NCBI GenBank assembly: GCA_008933995.1
Contig: WARS01000048.1
Span: 6,668,938 to 6,732,937 of the forward strand
Reading direction: 5' to 3'
DNA: 64,000 nt
Source of the DNA: Datnioides undecimradiatus
Lineage: Eukaryota; Chordata; Actinopteri; Lobotiformes; Datnioididae
The translations under genes were made by a program, and so were the position numbers. The notes beneath the pieces were generated by a model. The model saw only the letters and a program-made list of their open reading frames with translations, was not told the origin of the DNA and searched no databases. Every line of letters begins with the position of its first letter. The first letter of the stretch is position 1. This document shows, one piece after another, positions 49,926-61,424 of this stretch.

Positions 49926-52900
49926 CTAGCGCTTCTTGTAGTGGCTGCTGCTCAGTCCCATCACTCTGAAGGTGCAGCTGGCGATCTTCTCATAGAGAAG
50001 GAACATGAGGGCAGCAGTCAGGACCGTCTGCAGCAGTTTGGCCTCCAGGCCTTTAAACAGACCCAACATGCCATACTTCCTATAGAAGGAAACCACATAA
50101 AACATAATAACTACATTAAACTATGAACACATGGATGATTAGATGTTTTGTTAACATTCAGTCCTGCTGATGGAACATCATGCACTGTCCACCTGCACAC
50201 ACAAAAGATACATAAAGAGTTGCATGATTACTGATAATTCCAAACATAAGGGTTAACAAGCAAATGGTCCTCACATAGGAACCACTTGTATTTTATATTC
50301 TATTAAATTTGTCTAAAGTGGTACCATTAGTGGATTAAAGTGATGATTTAGTGGCTGAACGAGTCATACTCTGACTTTCTAAGTAAGATCCTAACGGCTT
50401 AGGTGGCATTTTATAAATTCAAATTCTGGAACGATCATACCAGCAAACCTCAAAGTGAGAGAGAAACACAATAATGTTAGAAACTAGATTTATAAAGCCA
50501 AAGTGAGATATACCAGCTATGTTCAGTTGACAATGAATGGTTTAACTTATCTGTCAAACATAGATACGAGACTGAACACATTGCTTTCACTCTTTATAAA
50601 TCAGACTTCATCAATGCCTATGTGCTGTATTGTGAGGGACTGGAAGCATAAAACTAGAGAGAGTGAGCACCCACCTGACTCTATTGACCAATAGACACTT
50701 GATAGTCCTCAGACTGGACAGTAGTTTTGATTTGTCCGTTGACTCACTGAACTGACCAAACTGCAGTGATTTAAAAACAAAAAAACAATTATTTGCTCAA
50801 AAAGCTGCAATGTGTCGAGTTTTCACATGTGATTATCACATATTTTGAATAAAATGTCAAGACTGTGACGAGGATTTTGATTATACAAAATAAAATCACA
50901 ATTTTACATCTTGTTTCTCATGTTACGTCAGACAGACAACCTACCCTAAGAATGGACTGTATTGTCTGAAGCGGGTATGTAACAGTGGTGGCGACAGCTT
51001 TTGCAACAGCACCAATGATAAAGACCTCAACAGACGACAGCTTGAGAAGGAAAAGAAGAAATTTGTCAGAGCTTTGTGCAATTTCATTTTATTAGTGGAA
51101 CAATGTTTTTATGAAGCTCTGAACAGTGTGCCTGTCAGGAGGGTTTACAGGGTTGAAACAACGAAACGGACAAGTTCAGAGTATAAATAACACATCTTTA
51201 CCATTAGCATCAGATTATATTTATCTAATACATTTATCCACAACTGCCCTACAAAAATGTCAAATGCACGTGTTATAAAATCAGGCACACATGTTCAATC
51301 CAACTGTCTGTTTGTCCTCACCTCTGCCTCAGCTGCGCAGAAATCATGTGAACAGAATTACCAAGTCAGCAGTGTCTACTCATCCACATGATGGGATGAC
51401 CTGAAGTTAATTCCCTTCTTTACTTTAATTGAAAATGCATATGTGTATACCATTTGTTTTATTTCCCTGATCTGGCACCTGTCTTATTTTCTACATTTTA
51501 GATGAAACATATTTTAGGCTTTTAAATAAGCAGGTTTAAGTCTAAGTGAGCATTTAAGTTAGATTCTTATTAACCCCATGTAGACTGGGCTCAACAATGC
51601 ACTCAAAAATTCTCTGAAATTATACTAAACACAAGAAAATATGTTGAAATAATAAAATGAAAAATAAAAACATAATGTTGTCATTTTCAACTCAAACTGT
51701 CCTGCTTTATTCCTAATACATCCTGCTTCTGATGGCATCTGTACGTGGTAACACCTCTAAAGCACTGCTCTGATTTCAGAACATTTCATTCAGATGTTCG
51801 TATACTCCTTATCCTGCCTTCATGTCTCATCATTTCTCACTTACCTCTCTGGGAACTCCTCTCCTCAGTTGCCTCTTCAGTCCTTCATAAATCATGAACT
51901 GGATGGCAGGGTTCATTACCAGCAGCAGGGATGGGAAAGTCCCATTCCACAGAGCTCCCACACCCTCATCACGGATGATCTGCACAAATGCATCTGCGAA
52001 AAAAAATGGCCATTACTAAACTCATTGTTTTGGACTTGATCTGACAATAACCACTGGCATAATCAGGCGATGTCCATTTACCCAGAATGCCTGAGTAGTT
52101 GGTGGGCCGTATGTCTGCATTGCGAAATTTGGAACCCTGAAGCTTCAGCCTGGTGTTGACGACCCACAAAGGAGTGGTAACCAGTACGTTTACAACCCCT
52201 GGAGACAACATCCAAAGAAAACACTCACTGTGGTTCGTGTCAGCATCTGCAAAGCATCATTGCGCTATCTCTAGCCTGACAACATTACACAGCTGGTGCC
52301 TTTATAGGAGTTCAATCATAAAGAAAGTTCAATCTGAAATAAGATAAAAGTTTTTGTCCTGAGTCACTTAAACAAGGCTGTGATGATCTGGACAATGAGC
52401 CTCTTACCTGCAGCGATGCCTAAGATTAGATCAATGCTGGGTGATGACTGCTTTCCCCTCAGCCAGCTAGCCTTGAGGCTGTGGAAGCAGTAGAAGTAGA
52501 CAAAATTGGAGCAGCACAGGCTGCAGATGACCGGAAACCAACCTCTGTATGGAGCTAGTCTGCAAGACGGGGGGGACAACAAACACAGGAACACATTTAA
52601 GGGCCTTTCTATTGCTGTGACATTGTGGTCATCTGGTGCTTGTGATGTGCGTATGTTGGGGCAATCATTAGTAACATTAAAGCTAAAATTTCAATTTCAT
52701 TAACACATGTAGGATTCAAAATGACTGATCTGATGTTATAAATGTATAACCTGATAAAGCTCCCACAATGAGTCAAGAATTAACAAAAGCAAATCTGGAC
52801 GAATAACATTTATTCACTCACAGTCCTTCCTCTCTGACAATTTCTGCCAGAATGGCTGGGGTCGATCTGGCCTTCCTATTTTCATCCACTGAACACAAAC

Positions 52901-53559
52901 AAAAGGACAGCTTGTTTTTAATAAACACCTTACTCTATACGCAATACCTTAAATTATAGTACCACAATATTATAATGACTGTAAATGAGACTGTGTTACT
53001 ATTGTTTCTCACCTTGAAGCCTCAGTCTGGCAGTATCAAGAGGGAAGAACACTGTCATGGCAGTCACACTTCCCTAAAATAATAAACAGACGTTTTATCC
53101 CATATTTCAACATGATCATCCACCAAACGCCATTGACGAATCTAACATTTTAAAAAGGACACAAGCATACATATCACACAGCAAGCATCAGGACGGAGGA
53201 TACTGTTTCTTTTCAGTGATCATAAAATATTACTCAATTCGGCATGTTTGTTAGGTTGTGTGTAACAGCAGTTATTTCCGAATAGGCAAGTTGGCCAGAA
53301 CATTTCAAGATTCACAATTATTTGTCAATTTAAAGTGACGTGTGGCGCTATCAGGTCTAAAACGTAAGAAGGCGTTACATTTTAAATGGAGTATTGAATG
53401 AAGGACTTCTTATGTATGAGCACGTATTAGGCTGTGCAGTCATAGCTAATGTCATTACACACACAATTACAGAAATGTGTAGTGAAAGCAAAGCTAACTT
53501 ACCACTGCTCCTGACACAGCATGAACCAAGCTCTCATACGAAAAAACCGCGGTGCTCAT
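49926..53559 (-). CDS. slc25a17l: Peroxisomal membrane carrier, SLC25A17 (PMP34) family
   Basis: Mitochondrial-carrier-fold protein of the peroxisomal membrane. The human member exchanges CoA, FAD and NAD-type cofactors for AMP. Nine exons: 53503-53559, 53013-53073, 52822-52888, 52408-52559, 52082-52198, 51845-51993, 50945-51040, 50675-50760, 49926-50079. They total 312 residues (human 307). The start [19 protein letters not shown] is family-typical. Carrier signatures appear three times: [10 protein letters not shown] at residues 30-39, [14 protein letters not shown], and [33 protein letters not shown] is nearly identical to human. The C-terminus is [11 protein letters not shown]. All junctions are GT-AG and in frame. 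Teleosts have both slc25a17 and a -like paralogue. The neighbourhood is not that of human SLC25A17 (22q13), which favours the paralogue, but this is inference. Confidence 0.93.
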
Positions 53560-55072
53560 TTTCAGTTTGCATAAGTTTCCAAACCTTTGCACGACTCGAA
53601 TTAAACAATCAACCAGCTTCTATAACCCCCCTATTTCTCACACTCGACAGTTGTCATAACCTCACTCTGCTCGCGGTTTGTTTCGCATCTACGGTTTGTC
53701 ATACGCCGCTTCCTTGTGACTGACTTACAGACGGTTTTTACGGAGCGCCGAGCATTGTGGGTACTGTAGTCTCGTCGTCCCCCCTCCTTATTTTTTTTAG
53801 CCATTTCTTTTAAAATTCAAAGAAAGTCTCTCAGTTGGTCAGAATCAATCCAAGCACGTATTCAGAGGCACTATCCTAATGGAGGTCGGAATATGAAAAG
53901 TTCAATAATATTAATAACTTATAATGGATCTGTATTTTAATCAGTATTTGTGTTGTTTATCAGGATAGTACTGAAACTAGTTAGCATCATAGACAACAGC
54001 TTTTAATTTGTAGAACACTGACGTAGGTTTTTCAAGTTTAACAGTGTGATTCCAAGCTGTGAAACAATCATTACACAAAAAATGACATAGGAAAGCAGTT
54101 GAATACGTTTTATACACACAGTGTGTGACAATGCAAAACAAAAAGAAACACACAATGCATCTGCAGCAGGCATGGGAATCCATGTTTGTTACAGTCATGC
54201 AGCGTTTTCGACAACACACGTGATTAAGTCATCTGGCCAAATTACTATTGTGACAAAAATCGCAAATCAAAAACATTTATACTTTCAAAGGAGGACTGCA
54301 TTAAAAACATCAGTTGCATGAACCCAACCCCTTATAATCAACATGAACAAGGCACTTATTTCTCAGCTACCACAGTGGAACTGCTCTGTGGCTCACTGTG
54401 AAACACTGCTTACAGTAGCTTAGAATGGACAAAGTAAACACTAGCTATCAAGAGAGCCTTCAGTGTTTTCGGAGTGCAACCAACTGAAGGCCGCTACATA
54501 CAACACGCTGCTCCATTAAGGGAGCTGTACTGCCTGAAAGTCAGAACCAGTGTTAATGTTTTGTTACTGTTTTGCTTTCACATTACAATGATACAAGCAC
54601 ACTAAAGAATAAGCCATGGCATATCTACATTGGTTTGTCGCCGATTGTATGTCTGAAGTTGGGGAGTTGTCTCACCCTGTCAGCATAATTGAAAAGTATT
54701 GGAATTTTTGATACTATATAACTGATTCTTGATTAAATTATGGGACTTAAAGTCAATTAAACACTTAGTCTCCTCTCCCCTGTGCAACCGTGACTCATTT
54801 TGTTTTGTTGTTTTTTTTCTTTTGCATGTTCTGACAATTGATTGCTAAAACATCTAAAAACTTCCACAAACCGGCCTCACTTTGATCCAGATCCCTTTTG
54901 TCCCAGGGAGGTATACCTGTAATTTTGGGTCAGCTCAAACTGAAAAGATTCAAAGTCCAGTCTAAACTATGTAGGTGTGCAGGGGTTCTAAAAGAGCAGC
55001 AGGTCAGATGAACTTTCTGACATCATGTTTGTAACTGGTTTGGAAGTAAATTAAGGTACTGGTTCACTTTCA
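53560..55072. other. Intergenic slc25a17-like to rpusd1
   Basis: Holds the carrier-gene promoter (CpG-containing near 53560-53780) and otherwise AT-rich sequence. I see no ORF, repeat element or RNA gene that I can support. Confidence 0.6.
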
Positions 55073-55078
55073 TTTATT
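55073..55078 (-). terminator. rpusd1 polyadenylation signal
   Basis: AATAAA on the minus strand, about 120 bases after the rpusd1 stop. Confidence 0.7.
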
Positions 55079-55194
55079 CCAGTTAAATGCAACACAGCTG
55101 GTCAACAAGAAGGAGCACGTATGCTCAACATGGCCTCAATCAGTAAACTGCTAAAATAAATTAAGATTATTATAATACAAAAAATAAAAACCCA

Positions 55195-56807
55195 TCAGTC
55201 TCCTGCCCATTCACCCAGCCACTCCTGACACTGCCTCCTCTGCTCCTCACTCTCTGCCTTAGTCCTCTGTTCCCTGTATCCTTTTCTCTTCTCCTCCTCC
55301 TTTGTCACCCTCTCTCTCTCCTCCTCTTTGATTTTCCTCTCCTCCTCCACCCTGTGCTGCAGCAGGGCCTCAACAGTGGCCGCCAGTGTCCGTAACGAGC
55401 GCTGCGGGAGCCACTTGGGATCCGCCGTAGGGAGAAAGGGGTCTCCGGCAGAGACAAGCAGGGGCTGAGGTTCCAGGGGAATGTGGAGGAGGTGGGCGTG
55501 CAGCATCATGCGGTAGGGGGCGTTATCCGCTCCGGAGCTGTAGGTGAAATCCCCGACAATGGGGTGGCCTATTGCACTGCAGTGGACCCTTAACTGGTGG
55601 GTTCGTCCTGGGGAGTAAAGGTAATGATGAGGGACCAGAGGCAGAACATGTTCATGAAGTACAGTAAGTATCTCAACATTTCGTTAATTCATCTCATAGC
55701 TCTTCCTCCCAAGTATCAGGTTGCACAGTGACTACACTGGTGTAATTATTCATTCATTATTCATCTTTTACATCCATGTTCTTTTATTTTGCTTCATTTG
55801 GTGTGGAACAAATGGGCGAGCTGTTTCACCTCAAAGACTATAATTAGATGGCCAGGCAGGACAAAGAAAAACTATATATGTATACTGTTGCCTGGCTAGT
55901 CATTGCTTTTAATGGCTGCAAGTGTAAACATTCTTTAATACTGTTCACTTAACATTTGATTTCCCTCATTCTATGTATAAATCAGAAGAAGCAAATGCAG
56001 TTGTGTTACCAGTAAGCGGCTGCAGTAGCACTTTGGTGACAGGGTCTCCATCATACAACCCATACTCCAACACCGTCAACTCAGTCTGGCATGGCTTGGG
56101 GTTCTCACAACCTGACGAGAGAAGGATGGAAAAATCATCTACTAATCATCTTAAGTTTTACTATGTGTAGTATTTTTTTATTCTGTTCTTTGTTATAGTA
56201 TGTACCTTCTGTTCCCTCAATACACATCATGTGTGTTTTCCCCTCTGTGGAGTTCTTTCCGATGGAAAAGTCCAAAGTTCGTGTTTCATCCTCCACCCAG
56301 CCACGTACCTGGGACACAAAATTAGTTTTACGTCCTTACAGTCCTGACGCTATGCAGTTTCACATACAGGCGTGTATGTGAAAAGAACTGTGATCCATAC
56401 CAGGGCGAGGTAGGCCTTGGTGACGGTGCGGTCTTTGAAGCAGCGGTAAGCGCGGCCGGCAGCGGCTTTGTTGAGAGCGACGCAAAGAGCCCCACTTGTG
56501 GAAAAATCCAACTGATGACAGAACCTGTTAGGAAGGGAGAGACAGAGAGAGACAGATGATGAGACTATTAGATTTTATTAGCAGGATAAAAGCGAGCTTA
56601 TAAGTGTGTTTCTGACCTGAAGCCATAGTAGGTGCTGGGGTCTGCCAGCTGAGGGAAGCGGTGGCGAAGCTGTGCCTGCACGGTCTGTTTCTCATACCAC
56701 ATCTTGCTGTCGATGCGGATGTCCCAATGCTTATCCACCACGATGTAGTCATCGTTCTGGTACAGCACGCGCAGGCTCTCCAGGCTGGCCGGCTCTGTGG
56801 TCATCAT
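55195..56807 (-). CDS. rpusd1: RNA pseudouridylate synthase domain-containing protein 1
   Basis: RluA-family pseudouridine synthase, isomerising uridine in RNA; its exact substrates are poorly known. Five exons, 56617-56807, 56401-56524, 56206-56308, 56010-56111 and 55195-55607, give 310 residues (human 312). The catalytic motif is CHQLDFSTSGAL with the nucleophilic Asp at residue 70. GRTHQLRVHCSAIGHPIVGD is the second RluA signature. The start context YIVVDKHWDIRIDSKMW matches human VVNKHWDVRIDSK. The last 60 or so residues are highly charged, EEERKIKEEERERVTKEEEK, and end CQEWLGEWAGD; human keeps QWLSEW at this end but has a proline-rich linker. A probable non-coding first exon lies near 57841-57913, with its acceptor just before 56840. 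Confidence 0.95.
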
Positions 56808-56839
56808 GTGCTGCGTTTAACTGACACAACTCAAACAGA

Positions 56840-57913
56840 CCTGCAGAGACGAGTGGTTATAGTCATATTTCATTCAGTCACTTTAAATATGACTGAGCAG
56901 GGCAGTAGTGAAATAAGTATTCAGGGCATTTTCTTTAAGTAGAAATACTATTATGCAAAACTACTACTGTTAAAATTAAATGAAGTAAATGGTAACAACA
57001 GTAAACAAATATAACCAATAAAAATGTTTATTATGGAGAATGTCCCCTTTTATACTGTTACATTATTGGTTTACTGTTACTGATGCCTTCATGTATACAT
57101 TTCATACTGTAGCAGGTGTAAAATACATCGTATACTGCTGGATAGTTTAATTAAAAACGATGTCATAATCTATGAACTAATCATATGTTTTGTTTGTAAA
57201 ATTGTAATATATATGGTAACAAGTATAATACTGCCGTCTGAATTGTATGGTACAAGATTTATCAAGCTTAAATTGGAAACACTTTCATAAAGTCACAGTA
57301 CCTTCATTTGGTCTTAATTATACTTGGGTAAAGGTACATTGCTCCATCACTAGAATGAGGAAGAGGATGTGAATAAATAAAAATACATAAATATATCACT
57401 ACCAAACAAAGTAGCAAACCAGCCTCAGCATCACAGCTTCCTGTGAGTGCAGTAAACGCAGCGCTTCAACACATCAACTTGTTAAGCACTGTGAGGGGAA
57501 CAGGTAGCTGACAGTCGCCTCTCCAGCGTCTGAGTCAACTTAACCTGTTTTCTTGTCTTAGTGTGTGACTTCTGCCATTTCATTGTGATTCACGGCGTAC
57601 ATATGCTCCGTAGCGACACCATTCCAGCCACTGCTGCTTCAAATAGTCATGAAAACAACCACTTGGTTAGGTGGCAGCAAATTATACATGGGTTAATTTA
57701 GCCTGTTTGCACTGTTGGTTTGCTAGCTACTGTATGCTAACACCATAACTACCTATCTGTTAGCGTCATCAGTGCGCCTATCTGCGTATCTACAACGAGT
57801 AACTCCCCAAGAAGAATATGTGTATGCGTGTGTTTGACATACCGAAAGTATAAAGGAGTTATAAAGGAAGAAAGATGTAAACAAATCCACAAGTGGTGCT
57901 CATGTACATCCAT
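56840..57913 (-). other. Probable rpusd1 5' UTR intron and first exon
   Basis: A good acceptor, CTCGTCTCTGCAG, ends just above 56840, 33 bases before the rpusd1 ATG. A donor CTTTCG|GTATGT lies near 57841, preceded in gene direction by about 70 bases reaching 57913. The transcription start is not determined. Confidence 0.4.
56903..57352. mobile_element. hAT-like element copy, 450 bp
   Basis: Begins CAGTAGTGAAATAAGTATTC and ends GGTACATTGCTCCATCACTA, roughly mirrored ends. The interior (GATAGTTTAATTAAAAACGA, ACTAATCATATGTTTTGT) matches the same family as 14122-14792. The flanks do not show a clean 8 bp duplication. Confidence 0.6.
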
Positions 57914-58224
57914 GATAGGGCCATGAACTGCGCAGCCGTCGCTTCTTCTTCTTCCTTATTTATTACGGCAGATTACAAATGAAAGGTGGAGAGCGCCATC
58001 GGCTGTACTGGAATGTGCAACAACACGGTTTTCTAATCTAACTGGAGTCCAGTTCAATTTTATATGTAGGATTATTGTGAAATCACTAAAGCGGCTTTTT
58101 AATCATCTGTCAGTTTTACAGATGTCCGGTGGTTCTTCATTTTACTCCAGAAAGTTATTGAAACAATTCATATTTGCTGTGTATAAATTTGAACTTTGTC
58201 AGTCAGTTCACCTGCCTGTATGTG

Positions 58225-58285
58225 TCAGCCCTGCGACAGACTGGTGATCTGTCCTGGGTGTAACCCGCCTCCCGCCCAGTTACTA
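58225..58285 (+). repeat. Fragment of a dispersed fish repeat
   Basis: The phrase CGACAGACTGGTGATCTGTC, followed by CTGGGTGTAACCCGCCTCCC, is a slightly diverged form of a very common teleost interspersed sequence (usual form GACTGGCGACCTGTCCAGGG). Only a short piece remains. The family is from memory. Confidence 0.5.
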
Positions 58286-60398
58286 TTGGGATAATTCAGT
58301 AGTTGCATTTTTTACCCCATGACTCCTTAAAATGAAGCAATATATACTGTCGATGCTCCTCCAATAGACATATTAAAATAGAAACTAACTACACTGTTGA
58401 TGGCAACAGAACTTTTGAATTGTTTCTGGAGGAAAAGCACAAGTGAGAAGCTACAATATGAGATGTGAGTAAGACCCTCTGACTGTAACTGTAAATGTGT
58501 TGAACTCATCTTGACATCACGTTCAGTAAAGCAGATTACTGTAATCTCATCTCCTTTCCTGAGCAGTTTCTTTAAATTAATCCTTAATGGCCACAGTGTG
58601 GATAGGATTATGTTTATTGCATTTGTTTCATCTGTGTCTGCTCCATCAGAAGGTACTGTTCCAGGCCACTCACACATTATTTGTGAGGCTCATAATCCGT
58701 CACCTCAACCTCCCCTGACACTATTATCTGGCAGGGGTCAGCTGCTCTGATGACAAACTCTGTCCAGTGTTGTGAGCATGTGGTAGTTGAGATAATTAAA
58801 TACTGTTGTGTTTCCCGTTGTTCTTCTAATATTATGTCTAATCTTTCAATGCTTTGACTCTCAGAGAGCACATATAGCCCCCAGTCCTTACTTTGATACT
58901 GCAGGGAAACATTGCTGTTTGAACACTGTTTGAACAATTGTTATACATATACGTTATATGTGATTGTAGAAGCCTGGAGGCTCATGTTTGACCAGAAAAT
59001 ACAATGCAATTTTGCATATAGAACCTGGACCCTATAACAAAGGGGGCAAAGACAATAGGTTCGCATCCAAAAATAGATTGGAAGACTTTACCAAGGGGTA
59101 AATTTCCAGGAAAAAGGTCACAGATGTGATATGTGTTATCATTGTGCATAAACCACAGAAAAAAGTCAAATGCAGACTGCAGGTGCATTTTAATGATATC
59201 ACACAAAAATCAGTACAATACAGTACAAGTCCAAAAACAAAAAGACTCAGTAAAGCAGGGGACAGTAAAGCAGGCAAAGGTCAAACCCAGGAAATGCAGT
59301 CCAGGTAGGCATACAAATTAATCACAGAACAGGCAAGAATCGTCCACAGAACAAAACAAAAACAGAACACAGGAAAACAAACCAAAGATCCAAAAACACA
59401 CTCGATACAAGGTATACAGATCTACTGTAAGAAGCAAGTGATGTAGTATCTACAGTGGGTGGTTGATGATGGAGTAGGTTCCCACCCACTCCTCACCTGC
59501 ATACTTCACACACAAACACACCCAAGTATGTTAAATCAAGTGTTTCCAGGGGAGGGATTCAGGTAGATAGGAGGACCTTATAAACTGCATAAAGTCATGT
59601 ACAGGGGGCCACTCATTGAAGGCCGGTTGAAACCAGAGGTCGTGGCCACAGTACTTGAGGCCTGTGACAGGACTAGATGGAGGCAGGTGTTCAGCTCAGT
59701 GGCCTGGAATCCAGCAGCTGGGAGAATGTCAGGTGAGCTGTTGGAGCCTAACAGGAAAATAGGGGGGGGTCAAAGACTGGAAGCCAGCTAGTTGGGTGCT
59801 GGTAAGCTGAGGTGCAAGCTAGTTCCAGGTAACCAAGCAGGCATTGAAATCCTGTTACTGTGCACTCTGGATACAAATACAAATTGGCAATGGACAAAGG
59901 CATTATAGCAGCATATGATGATTAATTATGATTAATGTCTGTCTACCAACTGCTAGCATCCAGTCTCTAAACACTGAGCATCTCTTAGTGGCTTGGTGGC
60001 AACTGAACCACGCAACTACTACAAAACACAACAACACTCAGAGAACTTTAATTCTGACGTAGGGTTCAGACTCAAGCCAAAACAATTAGAAACTTCACGT
60101 CTCAAAATGGCTACTGCAGCAAAATTATCCTCTACACTGTAGATCCATATTTGTTTCAAATACTTATCATTACTCACCACTAATTCCATGATGTTACGAC
60201 TTTCTCATAGCTTGAAACTTACAAATTATTAGTAAAGTGCTGATTGTTTGGAACATAGTGTGCTGAAACATATTGGTTGAATCAAGTGCAGGCTCTTCCA
60301 GCACGTAATCCCTCGACACAGCCAGGTATGAATGTGTTTTCAGCTAAGAAGATCAAGAATCATTATATAATTTGCATTTCATAACCCAATCTGCTTTC

Positions 60399-60401
<3 letters not shown>

Positions 60402-60433
<32 letters not shown>
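60402..60433. repeat. GT microsatellite
   Basis: About 15 uninterrupted GT units. Confidence 0.9.
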
Positions 60434-60435
<2 letters not shown>

Positions 60436-61244
60436 AATGAGACAGGTGTTTCTACAGAACGGGATTCAAATATGGTGCCGTGTCTCTATTGTTGGATTTC
60501 TGGTTATTGTTGCATAACATTTCAGGGCAAATCATCTTAGAGAGCTGAGTGGCAGATTGGCATGTTTACCTGGGAATACACAAGAAGGCGCCCCACACAC
60601 GCGCACACACACAAAGAGATGCACGTGGGACTACGCAGTTTCACTGGTAACAGCAGACATTTCGGTCAGAAGACAAAGATGAGGATACAGACTTAGCTGA
60701 TGGACACTGAAGAGATTCATGATTATCTCTTTCAACAACAAGGGTCAGTTATTTTTCCATGCTCCATAACATAACTCAATCATTAACTGGAAATATTGCC
60801 ACGTTTAAGATTAGTTTGTGCTCTGTGAATGAAAATCCACCTGGATGTTTTTATGTATTTCTCTGGATTTAGTTGACTCTGTGTTTTCTGAGGTGATTTT
60901 CTCCATCCTGGACTTTAGCCATTCTGCTCTTTGGACCTTTTGAGGAGTTTGAAAACTTTGTGCAAGACTGGAATAAGTCTGGAAAGCGCCTACAGTACCT
61001 GCTGTGTCTCAGGTTGTTTCTCAAACTCTCCACAGGAGTGAGTATACCATCTGTCTGGATAGAGCATTTCTGCCAGTTTGAGGGGAACAAAAACACAATT
61101 AAAAAATTAAAATTGTATATATTTTTGTGTTTTGTCACTTTGCCAGACTTTCCTATTCCACCTTGCCACAACATTAGCATTGTGATCTGTGTGTACACCA
61201 TGCAGAATAAATCATTTCTGCAAGCTCGCTGTGAAGAGCCCATA

Positions 61245-61424
61245 ATGACATCGGACTGGGGTGTCCCTCTGCTGCTGGCTCTGCTGCTGCTGGCACTGCT
61301 CTACGCGTTCCTCTACCTGCCGGCTACAGCCCAGCGAGCCCTGCTGGAGCAGGCGCTCAGCAGCAACAATACCACCAGCGCAGTGACCACACCTGAGAAA
61401 GAGGACTGGCTCACAGATGAATAG
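61245..61424 (+). CDS. Small single-pass membrane protein, unrecognised (59 residues)
   Basis: A single-exon reading frame of 59 codons. Residues 1-7 are short and polar (MTSDWGV). Residues 8-25 are a Leu/Ala-rich membrane helix (PLLLALLLLALLYAFLYL). Residues 26-40 are amphipathic (PATAQRALLEQALSS). N41 and N42 are both in N-x-T sequons, and the tail is acidic, ending EDWLTDE. The frame is markedly more GC-rich than its surroundings and ends cleanly at TAG. The ATG has A at -3. Upstream acceptors (CACCATGCAG at 61206 and others) could join a non-coding first exon. Poly(A) candidates are ATTAAA at 61788 and AATAAA at 62507. I do not recognise the family. It could be a micropeptide, or the last exon of a longer protein. 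Confidence 0.5.
   Translation: MTSDWGVPLLLALLLLALLYAFLYLPATAQRALLEQALSSNNTTSAVTTPEKEDWLTDE

Larger units (their letters stand above)
57960..61200. other. Intergenic region between rpusd1 and the small membrane-protein ORF
   Basis: No supported gene. It contains the repeat fragment at 58.2 kb, an A-rich stretch at about 59270-59410 (GGTCAAACCCAGGAAATGCA onward) that looks like another dispersed fish repeat, and a GT microsatellite at 60402-60433. A non-coding first exon of the downstream gene could lie near 60640-60750, but I cannot fix it. Confidence 0.5.

Noticed and set aside
60960-61244. Upstream extension of the 59-residue frame to 154 codons
   Set aside because: The added part is AT-rich, Lys/Ile/Phe-biased and crosses likely intron acceptors. 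The composition changes sharply at 61245.
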